A stretch of 64,000 bases of DNA, taken from contig QZDX01000013.1 in the NCBI GenBank assembly GCA_009917555.1, positions 59,363 to 123,362 on the forward strand. The letters run 5' to 3'. The DNA comes from a bacterium 1XD21-13 (GTDB taxonomy: Bacteria; Bacillota; Clostridia; Lachnospirales; Lachnospiraceae). The notes beneath the pieces are model-generated. The model was not told where the DNA came from. It did not search any database and was given only the letters and a program-made list of their open reading frames with translations. The position numbers were made by a program, and so were the translations under genes. Below are positions 7,227 to 15,093 of this stretch, piece by piece (position 1 is the stretch's first letter; each line of letters begins with the position of its first letter).

Positions 7227-8345
7227 CTATTTCTCATCTTCCACGCCGTAGGGATTGGTGACACCCTCCATATTTTTGCTTCCGATTCTTCTATGGAAGT
7301 TGGGGTCCTTTGGAATATCCGGATTGATTCCCAGATCCTCCGGCGCAAAGCAGGCTACAATCTGCAGAGGAATAATGTATTCCCAGGCCGAGAACAGCGG
7401 GTCCTCCGTAAACTCTACCAGCAGGTCCTTGTCACTTGCTCGATCGACACCGTCCGGTGATGCAATCAAGTAATTGTGAGGCGTCCAATCGCTTAAAATC
7501 TCAATGAGCTTTAAGGTTCTCGGCTTATAATCGCCCTTGGAGCCTACATAAAATACATGGGCGCTGTCTGTAATGGAATTGTAGATTCCATGGAAGAACT
7601 CCTCAATGTCATATCCGGTAACACCCTGACGGACTGTCTCCAGAATCTTCAGGGCGCCCTCCAACACGTCGGCATACATTCCGTCATAGCCCACTACAAT
7701 AATACGCTTTGCAGGAAGGAATTCTTCCTTAATTCTTCCGTACCACTGAACGGCAGCCTTTGTCACATTTCCAAGGTTATCGATTACCTTATACATCCGC
7801 TCCCGGTAAGCCGCCGCCTTTTCTTCTGTGGTGATCCCTTTTGCCAGAGCAAGCTCCGTGAGCATCATCATCAGAGTTACCGTTGTTCCCGCATAGCCCT
7901 TTGTCTTGGCTCCGCATTTCTCATTTCCCACTTCGATCAGGGTCTTTGTATCCGCATGCTCAAAGATAAATGCATTCCTGTTAGCAGAAACTCCAGCCGT
8001 GCCAAAGCCCTGAGCCTTAGCGCAATCCAGACCTGCCACGGTGGAAAGGCTCTGTCCCCCCTGGGACATGCCAATTACCAAAGTCTTCTTATTGAATACC
8101 TTCTCACTGCGCTCAAACTGTGTGGGATACATGCAGATGACCTTCATACCCAAAAGCTCCTCCAGATAATTCTTGGCAGAGAGCCCTGCATGGTAGCTGG
8201 TGCCGGAGCCCAGTACATAGATCTGATCAATCTCATAATCCTTAAATTTCTCTACAAACTCCTTTGCAATCTCCTTACGGTTCTCAATGATATGCTTCAG
8301 AACAACCGGAGTTTCGCAAATATAATTATACATATTCGATGCCAT
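7227..8345 (-). CDS. double-SIS sugar-phosphate deglycase/isomerase (FrlB/GfrF-like)
   Basis: A 372-residue protein with two SIS domains (residues ~30-165 and ~205-345), resembling the isomerase half of glucosamine-6-phosphate synthase and the fructoselysine/glucoselysine-6-phosphate deglycases. Motifs visible: LGSGTSYHAG, GMSQGGQS and the late GYDIEEFFHG, the family's catalytic Glu-His region. Its ATG overlaps the IID stop by one base. Position as last gene of a mannose-family PTS operon suggests it splits or isomerises the phosphorylated sugar delivered by that PTS, possibly an Amadori compound; the substrate is inferred only. Confidence 0.85.
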   Translation of the reverse strand: MASNMYNYICETPVVLKHIIENRKEIAKEFVEKFKDYEIDQIYVLGSGTSYHAGLSAKNYLEELLGMKVICMYPTQFERSEKVFNKKTLVIGMSQGGQSLSTVAGLDCAKAQGFGTAGVSANRNAFIFEHADTKTLIEVGNEKCGAKTKGYAGTTVTLMMMLTELALAKGITTEEKAAAYRERMYKVIDNLGNVTKAAVQWYGRIKEEFLPAKRIIVVGYDGMYADVLEGALKILETVRQGVTGYDIEEFFHGIYNSITDSAHVFYVGSKGDYKPRTLKLIEILSDWTPHNYLIASPDGVDRASDKDLLVEFTEDPLFSAWEYIIPLQIVACFAPEDLGINPDIPKDPNFHRRIGSKNMEGVTNPYGVEDEK

Positions 8346-9187
8346 TATAAAATACCCAAGACGCTTCCTACAATTCCGACAATGATCATGCCCCAGAGAA
8401 TTGTGGTGGTCTTAAATCCTTTCTGTAATAATTTGTATGTACCAAGTGTCAAAGCCAACGGCAGGAAGCCGGAAATAATTCCGTCAAAAATATCCTGAAG
8501 TACAATTTCTGCTCCGCCAATACTTAAAACCAGGGGGATTGCAAGCTTTACCATGGAGGCGCACATGGAGCCTACCACAACAAGTCCCAGTACCTTTGCT
8601 ACCTCAGAAAGCGCCGCAATGATACCACCCTCGGACATGCTGTCAAGGAAGCTCATTCCGCTGCGGTATCCAATCTTCAGTCCGAAGTAGCGGACAAGCA
8701 AATGAGGAACATTATAAATCAGCAGGAACATAATAACTCCAAGGATACTCCCCTGTGCCGCCAGGGAACAACCAATACCAGCACCGATAATACGGAAGGT
8801 TCCCCAGAAGAAAGAATCACCGATACCTGCAAGAGGTCCCATAAGGGCTGTCTTTACTGCGTTTACAGATTCCGGATCGCCCTCTTCTCCCATTTCCTTT
8901 GCTTTTTTCAGCTTCTCCTCCATAGCAATGGCTACACCGGTAATAAAGGTAACAATGGCCGGAGTCGTATTAAAAATCACCAGATGGCGCTTTAATGCCT
9001 CGGAAGCCTCCTCCTTATTGGGATACAGCTTCTTGAGAGCCGGAACCATCTGATAGGCAAAGCCTACATTCTGCATTCTCTCATAGAAGAAGCATGCCTG
9101 CAGCGGAAAGGACCGCCAAAAGGTTTTCTTAAAAATATCCGGGCTCATTACGGATTCTTCATTTGTCAATACTTTTTCATCTGCCAT
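8345..9187 (-). CDS. PTS mannose/fructose/sorbose family IID component
   Basis: A 280-residue membrane component with the N-terminal LQACFFYERMQNVGFAY and PLAGIGDSFFWGT motifs of IID proteins and about four hydrophobic segments, including a C-terminal one. It forms the translocation unit with IIC. Start and stop codons overlap both neighbours by one base, showing translational coupling within the operon. Confidence 0.96.
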   Translation of the reverse strand: MADEKVLTNEESVMSPDIFKKTFWRSFPLQACFFYERMQNVGFAYQMVPALKKLYPNKEEASEALKRHLVIFNTTPAIVTFITGVAIAMEEKLKKAKEMGEEGDPESVNAVKTALMGPLAGIGDSFFWGTFRIIGAGIGCSLAAQGSILGVIMFLLIYNVPHLLVRYFGLKIGYRSGMSFLDSMSEGGIIAALSEVAKVLGLVVVGSMCASMVKLAIPLVLSIGGAEIVLQDIFDGIISGFLPLALTLGTYKLLQKGFKTTTILWGMIIVGIVGSVLGIL

Positions 9188-9981
9188 TACAGCTCACCTC
9201 CCAAATCATCAGACATTTCTCCTGCAGCTTCCACAGCCGCCGGTTCTGCTTTTCTTCCTCTTCCATACTGGAACATAATATATGCAATGGTCGTTCCTAT
9301 CACTGCGGCTCCTACGGTATTGACGCCGAGAAGCGCACTTAAGGCCCAGCCTACAAAGAAGAATGCCACGTTCTTTTTATCAAAGAGAAGCTGCATCAGT
9401 ATGGCAATTCCCAGAGCCGGAAGCATGCCGCTGGCAACGCTGAAGCCGTCAATCACGCTCTGGGGAAGTTTATCCACAAATGCTCCAATCACTGCTGAGC
9501 CAAGCAGCGCACCGAGAAATACAAGCAGGAAGTAAGCAATAAAGAACAGACCGGCGCCGCCCCACAGGGCACGATCCACGCCCTTATAATCACCTCTCTC
9601 AGCTGCCTTGTCTGCCTGATGAGCAAAGTAACCGTTCGCCGTACGAACCAGGACGCCTACAAGCTGGCCAAGGGTCGCAATGGGAAGAGCCAGTGCCACT
9701 GCCGCACTCACGTCAAGACCGGAGGTGATAGAAAATGCCGTAGCAAGGATACTTGCCGATACCGTATCCGGAATGGTTGCGGAACCGATTCCTACAATTC
9801 CCATCATAACCAGCTCCAGAGAGGCTCCAACCACAATACCAGTCTGAAAATCCCCCAAAATCAATCCTACAACCGGACCTAAAAACAGGGGACGTTCCAT
9901 CATACACAAACCCATTACACGGCTGTCCCAGATACCTAAGCCCCCGAGAATGCCAAGTAATACTGCCTGAATAACACTCAT
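9187..9981 (-). CDS. PTS mannose/sorbose family IIC component
   Basis: The 264-residue sugar channel. Family landmarks are GIWDSRVMGL near the N terminus, RPLFLGPVVGLILGD, ASLELVMMGIVGIGSATIPD and GMLPALGIAILMQLL; about seven membrane segments. The C-terminal ~25 residues are polar and acidic. Translationally coupled to IID. Confidence 0.96.
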   Translation of the reverse strand: MSVIQAVLLGILGGLGIWDSRVMGLCMMERPLFLGPVVGLILGDFQTGIVVGASLELVMMGIVGIGSATIPDTVSASILATAFSITSGLDVSAAVALALPIATLGQLVGVLVRTANGYFAHQADKAAERGDYKGVDRALWGGAGLFFIAYFLLVFLGALLGSAVIGAFVDKLPQSVIDGFSVASGMLPALGIAILMQLLFDKKNVAFFFVGWALSALLGVNTVGAAVIGTTIAYIMFQYGRGRKAEPAAVEAAGEMSDDLGGEL

Positions 9982-9998
9982 TATTTTTCTCCTTCCTC

Positions 9999-10493
9999 TT
10001 AACCGTTCTTATTAAAGTTTTTCCGTATTTCTTCACAAGTGAGACTTTTCGCAGTCGGATCCGGCTGCATGGTAATTTTTCTCCCTGACTGCTCCAGCCT
10101 GTTCATAACCGCAATGTCATCCTCTGACATGTAGGAATTCATATCAATCTGTCTCTTCCCTTCTCCGCTTCGCAGGCCCCCCAGAAGAATATCCTTGATA
10201 GCGCCTTCTGTCTTGCCGCACAGGTATTCCGCATCCTGCATTGTCTTTGTCACAACCATAATGGTGCGGGAAGCGTGCTTGGGATTGTTGATTACCGCAA
10301 CTGCCCCGTCCAGAGACTTCATTGATAAGGTAACCCCCGGAGGCGTCGCCAGCTTAAAAGCCGTCTGCATGGCCTGATCCGTAATGACCTGATTATTTGC
10401 AATCAGAATCACATCTGCCTTATAAAAGTTCACCCAGGCTACAGCCACCTGGCCATGTAACAAGCGATCGTCCACACGCAATACTTTTATCAT
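9999..10493 (-). CDS. PTS mannose/sorbose family IIB component
   Basis: Cytoplasmic 164-residue phosphotransfer protein. RVDDRLLHGQV places the phosphorylated histidine at residue 13. The rest follows the IIB fold, ending KSLTCEEIRKNFNKNG. It lies between IIA and IIC with short gaps (50 and 17 bases). Confidence 0.96.
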   Translation of the reverse strand: MIKVLRVDDRLLHGQVAVAWVNFYKADVILIANNQVITDQAMQTAFKLATPPGVTLSMKSLDGAVAVINNPKHASRTIMVVTKTMQDAEYLCGKTEGAIKDILLGGLRSGEGKRQIDMNSYMSEDDIAVMNRLEQSGRKITMQPDPTAKSLTCEEIRKNFNKNG

Positions 10494-10543
10494 AACTTTC
10501 TTCTCCTTCCTATTTAAAATTCCGTAATATTGTCTAAATCAAT

Positions 10544-10984
10544 TTACAGCTCCCCTTCTTCATCCTGCAGGGCGTCTGCGGCTTCCACATCATTTACCAG
10601 CACCAGAGTGTCCCTTGCTTCTTCAAGCACTGTCCGGATAGCAGCCAGATTTTCCTCACGGTCATCTGTCAGCTCCAGCATAGCCAGGGGAAGCAGAAGT
10701 CCAAGGCAGAGACCGGATATCAGATAAAAATCCGGATGCTCCGCCAGAATTCCGATTGCAGACTGGGTGGTGCTGCCGCCCGGAATATCCGTAATCAAAA
10801 TCGTAGGAGCAGAATTATCAAACGTCTTCCATGCATCCTCAATCATTGCCTTCGTCTGTGCAACAGATTCATCCAATGTAATACTTAAGGCTGTCAGATT
10901 CGGTACATCCCCGAGAATAAACCGGCAGGACTGCGCAATCCCTTTGGAAAATTCTCCATGTGTCAGCAAGATTATGTTTTTCAT
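10544..10984 (-). CDS. PTS mannose family IIA component, first gene of operon
   Basis: A 146-residue IIA protein; the phosphorylated histidine is in LLTHGEFS (residue 9), and TDIPGGSTTQSA is the conserved IIA loop. The start follows GGAGG (in the AAGGAGGAAAAGC ribosome site). As first gene downstream of a strong promoter it opens the order IIA-IIB-IIC-IID-SIS. Confidence 0.95.
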   Translation of the reverse strand: MKNIILLTHGEFSKGIAQSCRFILGDVPNLTALSITLDESVAQTKAMIEDAWKTFDNSAPTILITDIPGGSTTQSAIGILAEHPDFYLISGLCLGLLLPLAMLELTDDREENLAAIRTVLEEARDTLVLVNDVEAADALQDEEGEL

Positions 10985-11009
10985 ATGCTTTTCCTCCTTT
11001 CATATTTTT

Positions 11010-11023
11010 AATGTATATACATT
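11010..11023. promoter_or_regulatory. candidate GntR operator palindrome
   Basis: AATGTATATACATT is a perfect 14-base palindrome just downstream of the PTS promoter -10 box. Similar ATGTATATAT tracts lie at 11184-11193 after the regulator's own promoter. Placement between divergent genes and over the PTS transcript start fits repression by the adjacent GntR protein; binding is inferred. Confidence 0.5.
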
Positions 11024-11029
11024 TTTATT

Positions 11030-11058
11030 ATATTAATATACATTTATATATTTGTCAA
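11030..11058 (-). promoter_or_regulatory. strong promoter for the PTS-SIS operon
   Basis: TTGACA and TAATAT spaced 17 bases on the minus strand. The 242-base divergent interval 10985-11226 is AT-rich and holds only regulatory sites. Confidence 0.8.
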
Positions 11059-11152
11059 TACATTTTAGAAATTTTTATATGTTTTTTTCATTTAATTGTA
11101 TGTCAATTATAGAGACTGATAGAGATTTACTATAATTATTATTTTGATTATG

Positions 11153-11181
11153 TTGACTTTTACCTATAACCCCTCTATAAT
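11153..11181 (+). promoter_or_regulatory. promoter for the GntR regulator
   Basis: TTGACT and TATAAT spaced 17 bases, 46 bases upstream of the start codon. Confidence 0.75.
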
Positions 11182-11226
11182 ATGTATATATATTTCAAGA
11201 AAAAGTATATTTTTTGGAGAATTGAT

Positions 11227-11952
11227 ATGAAAAAAATGCCCCTTTATCTCACCATTGTACAGGATATTATGGAAATGATTCAAAACGGAAGCCTGCGCTC
11301 CGGGGAACAGCTTATGACAGAGGCTCAGCTCTGTGAGAAATATCAGGTAAGTCGTATGACAGCCAACAAAGCCCTCTCCGCTCTTGTAGCCCAGGGATAT
11401 ATCAGCCGCACAGCCGGAAAGGGAAGCTTTGTACTAGAGCCGAAGGTTACTAAAGATATAGGCTCTTCCAATATAAGCAGCTTTTCCAGAGACATGGCCT
11501 CCGTAGGAAAAAAGCCCGGTGCCATTCTGGTAGAATACCGTGTCATGCGCGCAGAGGAAGCTCCCCTTGCTGCGGAGCGCCTTCAGCTTGCGGAAAACGA
11601 ACTGATACACTATATTTTCCGCATCCGTACCAGCAACGACATCCGGATTGCCCTGAGCCACACCTATATTCCCTGCAAATACCTTCCTGCCCTGGATGTA
11701 ACCATCCTGGAAGGCTCCCTCTACGAATACCTTGACCAAACCTACCAGATCCATCCCCGTGTGCTGGATTACAATTTCAGCGCGATTCTTTCCAACAAAA
11801 AACAGCAGGAGCTATTGCAGACCGAAGCCTGCGCCCTGCTGAAGTCAAGCCATACCAGTACCATCGAACCTGATATTTTCTTTGAGTTTACAGAAACCTA
11901 CTATGTAGGAAACCGATACACCTATCACTTTTCCAGGATGGAAGCAAAATGA
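11227..11952 (+). CDS. GntR family regulator, HutC/UTRA subfamily
   Basis: A 241-residue repressor-type protein with an N-terminal winged helix (LYLTIVQDIMEMIQNGSLRSG, helix TEAQLCEKYQVSRMTANKAL, wing GKGSFV) and a C-terminal UTRA ligand domain. ATG 11227 follows GGAG by seven bases; an ATG at 11182 is upstream but overlaps the promoter. It is divergent from the PTS-SIS operon and overlaps the next phosphatase gene by four bases. It likely senses a phosphorylated sugar from that PTS. Confidence 0.93.
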   Translation: MKKMPLYLTIVQDIMEMIQNGSLRSGEQLMTEAQLCEKYQVSRMTANKALSALVAQGYISRTAGKGSFVLEPKVTKDIGSSNISSFSRDMASVGKKPGAILVEYRVMRAEEAPLAAERLQLAENELIHYIFRIRTSNDIRIALSHTYIPCKYLPALDVTILEGSLYEYLDQTYQIHPRVLDYNFSAILSNKKQQELLQTEACALLKSSHTSTIEPDIFFEFTETYYVGNRYTYHFSRMEAK

Positions 11953-12719
11953 TAAAAGCAATCTTTTTTGACATTGACGGGACCTTATATTCCCACAAAA
12001 ACCGACAGATTCCAGAGAGTGCCTTAAGAGCTTTAGAGCAGCTCCACAAGGAAGGAACTCTTCTATTTATATCTACCGGAAGACATATGATCATGGTTGA
12101 ATACCTTCTGGGTAACCAGATTCCCTTTGACGGCTATGTATCTCTGACCGGCCAAATCTGTCTCAACCGTGAAAAAGAAATTATTTACAAAAACCCCATC
12201 TGCAAGGCAGATACGGAAAAAATCATAGAATTTTTCAACATGAAGAAGGTTCCTCTTACCTTAATGGAGGAAAACCGCCGTTACATCAATTTTTCCGGCA
12301 ACAAGGCCGGAAACGTCTTAAAAACCCTGTCCTCCTTCTCTCCACCTGTGGAAGCCTATGAGGGCGGAGCACTCTACCAGGTCTCCGGCTTCCTCCGCGA
12401 AGAAGAGACAAAAGAGCTTCTCGCTCCTCTTACGAGCTGCAAGCATACCATGTGGAATGACGGAGCGATCGACATCATCCCGGCAAACGGCGGAAAAATG
12501 ACTGGTATCCAAAAGCTTCTGGAGTATTACCACCTCAGTGCCGATAGCACCATGGCCTTCGGCGACGGCAACAACGATGCCGACATGCTGGAATTTGCCC
12601 ACATCGGCGTAGCCATGGGAAATGCTTCCCCAAAAGCCAAGGCTGCTGCAGATTACATTACTACAGATATAGATGCCGACGGAATCGCCAACGCCCTCCG
12701 CCATTTCCACCTGATCTAA
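11949..12719 (+). CDS. Cof-type HAD family hydrolase
   Basis: A 256-residue HAD phosphatase with all motifs: DIDGTLY (nucleophile Asp and acid/base Asp), ISTGRH, the lysine in NGGKMTG, and FGDGNNDADM for Mg2+. The type IIB cap sits between residues ~80 and 180. Cotranscribed and translationally coupled (ATGA overlap) with the GntR gene, so it probably dephosphorylates a sugar phosphate connected with the divergent PTS; exact substrate unknown. Confidence 0.92.
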   Translation: MIKAIFFDIDGTLYSHKNRQIPESALRALEQLHKEGTLLFISTGRHMIMVEYLLGNQIPFDGYVSLTGQICLNREKEIIYKNPICKADTEKIIEFFNMKKVPLTLMEENRRYINFSGNKAGNVLKTLSSFSPPVEAYEGGALYQVSGFLREEETKELLAPLTSCKHTMWNDGAIDIIPANGGKMTGIQKLLEYYHLSADSTMAFGDGNNDADMLEFAHIGVAMGNASPKAKAAADYITTDIDADGIANALRHFHLI

Positions 12720-12725
12720 AAAAGA

Positions 12726-12772
12726 CTAATTGCACTTGCCGCATCAAGCCACAAAGCCACAAGCACAATTAG
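12726..12772 (+). terminator. hairpin after HAD gene
   Basis: CTAATTGCACTTG pairs with CAAGCACAATTAG (11 of 13) a few bases after the HAD stop codon. It has no T tract, so its terminator role is tentative. Confidence 0.4.
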
Positions 12773-12804
12773 CCCAATCAAAACATAAGCAACCCACAAC
12801 CATT

Positions 12805-12909
12805 ACTCAACCCACAGCCAGCGAGGAAGAAAATCCCTTCTGCTCAGGCGTGTTAGCCCTCCGGGCGGAGCAGGAGCAGAAGGGATTTTCTTCCTCGCTG
12901 GCGTCCGTC
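12805..12909. repeat. variable-arm palindrome (family II), copy A
   Basis: Perfect 27-bp arms at 12819-12845 and 12876-12902 enclose a 30-base centre. On the minus strand the centre reads CCTGCTCCGC ... GGGCTAACACGCCTG, shared with copies at 22236-22337 and 52327-52425. The bases outside the arms (GGACGCC on one side, GGCTG on the other) are also shared, but the arms themselves are unlike those of the other copies. It separates two converging genes. Confidence 0.9.
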
Positions 12910-12947
12910 TTAACGCATCCATCTTAATGCATCCATCGTAATAGCCC

Positions 12948-13661
12948 TCATGCCTCCAACTCAATAAGTTCCCTCAACTTCCCAAAAGCATCCTTAATCC
13001 CCCCAACCTCATTGATAATCCCTTCCTCCACCGCCTGCCTTCCAACCAGAACAGAACCCACATCCTTTGTAAGCTGTCCTGTCTCCAGCATGAGCTTCAA
13101 AAGCCGTTCCTCCGAAATCCTACTATGCTCCGTAATAAACCCCGCAATCCGATCCTGAATCTTCTGAAAATAATCAAAGGTCTGCGCCACCCCAATAATA
13201 AGCCCCGTCATCCGCACCGGATGGATCATCATAGTCCCTGTGGGCACAATAAAAGAATAATCCGTAGATACTGCCAGGGGAACCCCGATAGAATGGCTTC
13301 CTCCAAGCACAAGGGAAACCGTAGGCTTACTCAAGGACGCAATCATCTCCGCAATAGCAAGACCGGATTCCACGTCGCCTCCCACAGTGTTGATGAGCAC
13401 CAATAACCCTTGAATCGTCTTGCTGTCCTCCAGAGCCGCAAGCTGCGGAATTACATGCTCATATTTTGTTGTCTTGGAATTGGAGGGCAGGCACTCATGG
13501 CCTTCGATCTCCCCGATGATATTTAAGAGATGAATCTTCGCATCCCCCTCCTCCAGAGTCAGCTGTCCATACTCCTCCACCTGCTTATCCTGCTGTTCCT
13601 GCTTCTCTCCTGACTGCGTTTCCTCCTGGTTTTGGTGCTTTTCCTTCTTATTCTCGCTCAT
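12948..13661 (-). CDS. ClpP-like serine protease, TepA/translocation-enhancing family
   Basis: A 237-residue ClpP-fold protein. After an acidic Q/E-rich N-terminal stretch (residues ~1-35) come IGEIEGHE, LINTVGGDVESGLAIAEMI, GGSHSIGVPLA with the nucleophile serine and MMIHPVRM with the catalytic histidine. The family (TepA in Bacillus) is a cytoplasmic ClpP relative with unclear substrates. The start is placed at MSENKKEK; an open frame continues to 13763, but that region forms a structured leader and its ATG lacks a ribosome site. Confidence 0.85.
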   Translation of the reverse strand: MSENKKEKHQNQEETQSGEKQEQQDKQVEEYGQLTLEEGDAKIHLLNIIGEIEGHECLPSNSKTTKYEHVIPQLAALEDSKTIQGLLVLINTVGGDVESGLAIAEMIASLSKPTVSLVLGGSHSIGVPLAVSTDYSFIVPTGTMMIHPVRMTGLIIGVAQTFDYFQKIQDRIAGFITEHSRISEERLLKLMLETGQLTKDVGSVLVGRQAVEEGIINEVGGIKDAFGKLRELIELEA

Positions 13662-13787
13662 AAATAAAACCAGCCTCTCTTTCCATACATTTTTTGTGTT
13701 AGTATGTCCTTCGGATACACCATTCATGCATCCTTTGCGGGACAGGCGGACGTTATCCGTCATAGTATGGAAAGTAAAGCCGGTTTT
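13662..13787 (-). promoter_or_regulatory. structured RNA leader occluding the ribosome site of the TepA-like gene
   Basis: A long stem pairs 13765-13787 with 13666-13688 (18 of 23, including ten consecutive pairs). The downstream arm contains GAGAGG, the presumed ribosome site, and ends four bases before the ATG. Inside, CGGA/TCCG and TGTCC/GGACA hairpins nest. This is read directly from the sequence; regulation is inferred. Confidence 0.5.
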
Positions 13788-13821
13788 TTATTTTTGATTT
13801 TCTTTAGTTCTCTTTTTCCAA

Positions 13822-15093
13822 TCAAGCCCTGGCAAGAGCCTGTTCCAAATCCGCGATAATATCCTCCGGGCTCTCGATTCCCACGGACAGACGAATCATT
13901 CCCGGTGTAACCCCGGCCTCCACAAGCTGCTCGTCGGTCATCTGACGATGGGTATGGCTGGCCGGATGAAGAACACAGGTGCGGGCATCCGCCACATGGG
14001 TGACAATAGCCGCCAGCTTCAAGCTGTCCATGAAGCGTACCGCTTCCTCTCTTCCGCCCTTCAATCCAAAGGAAATCACGCCGCAGGTTCCCTTGGGCAT
14101 ATATTTTTGCGCCAGCTCATAATAGGGATCATCCTTTAAGCCTGCAAAATTCACAAATTCCACCTTTTCATGATTATGAAGATACTCCGCCACTGCCTTT
14201 GCATTGCTGCAGTGGCGCTCCACCCGAAGGGCAAGAGTCTCCAGGCCCACATTCAGAAGAAAGGCGTTCATGGGAGAGGGAATACTCCCCAGGTCGCGCA
14301 TGAGCTGGGCCGTAGCCTTGGTAATATAGGCCAGCTTTCCAAACTGCTGTGTATACACAACCCCATGGTAGGTAGGATCCGGTGTGGTCAGTCCCGGAAA
14401 TCTGTCCTTATGGGCATCCCAATCAAAATTGCCGCTGTCCACAATACAGCCGCCTACGGCCATGGCATGGCCGTCCATGTATTTGGTGGTAGAATGGGTC
14501 ACGATATCCGCCCCCCACTCAAAGGGACGGCAGTTGATGGGTGTAGCAAAGGTATTGTCCACAATCAGAGGGCACCCGTGAGCATGGGCAATGCGGGCAA
14601 ACTTTTCGATATCCAGCACGGTCAAGGCCGGATTGGCAATGGTTTCTCCCACCACTGCTTTGGTATTGGGACGAAAAGCCGCCTCAATCTCCGCCTCAGA
14701 CGCATCCGGGTCCACAAAGGTACATTCCATCCCCATTTTCCTTAAGGTAGCTGCGTACAGATTAAAGGTTCCCCCGTAGACCTTGGCCGAGCATACCAGG
14801 TGATCCCCTGCCTCACAGATATTGGTCACCGCATAGAAATTAGCTGCCTGCCCGGAGGAAGTAAGCATAGCCGCCACGCCGCCCTCCAGCTCCGAAATCT
14901 TGGCTGCCACACAGTCGTTGGTGGGATTCTGCAGGCGGGTGTAGAAGTATCCGTTGTCCTCCAATGCAAAGAGGCGTCCCATCTCCTCTGTGGTATCATA
15001 CTTAAACGTAGTGCTCTGGTAAATGGGAAGAACCCTGGGCTCTCCCTTTTTCGGCTTCCAGCCTCCCTGCACACAGATGGTATCCTGTCTCAT
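13822..15093 (-). CDS. metY: O-acetylhomoserine sulfhydrylase
   Basis: PLP enzyme making homocysteine from O-acetylhomoserine and sulfide. The 423 residues show the Cys/Met-metabolism family: YTRLQNPT near the N terminus, LTSSGQAAN, VDNTFATP and HSTTKYMDGH with the PLP lysine; the C terminus has IRLSVGIE. Full length for MetY. The ATG overlaps the stop of the CFI-box gene by four bases. No S-box or T-box leader is visible because it is internal to an operon. Confidence 0.95.
   Translation of the reverse strand: MRQDTICVQGGWKPKKGEPRVLPIYQSTTFKYDTTEEMGRLFALEDNGYFYTRLQNPTNDCVAAKISELEGGVAAMLTSSGQAANFYAVTNICEAGDHLVCSAKVYGGTFNLYAATLRKMGMECTFVDPDASEAEIEAAFRPNTKAVVGETIANPALTVLDIEKFARIAHAHGCPLIVDNTFATPINCRPFEWGADIVTHSTTKYMDGHAMAVGGCIVDSGNFDWDAHKDRFPGLTTPDPTYHGVVYTQQFGKLAYITKATAQLMRDLGSIPSPMNAFLLNVGLETLALRVERHCSNAKAVAEYLHNHEKVEFVNFAGLKDDPYYELAQKYMPKGTCGVISFGLKGGREEAVRFMDSLKLAAIVTHVADARTCVLHPASHTHRQMTDEQLVEAGVTPGMIRLSVGIESPEDIIADLEQALARA

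Noticed and set aside
12318..12710. Minus-strand open frame of 130 codons
   Set aside because: Antisense to the HAD gene motifs and lacks a ribosome site.
12805..12909. Retron msr-msd or other reverse-transcribed hairpin as explanation of family II palindromes
   Set aside because: No reverse transcriptase gene lies beside any of the three copies.
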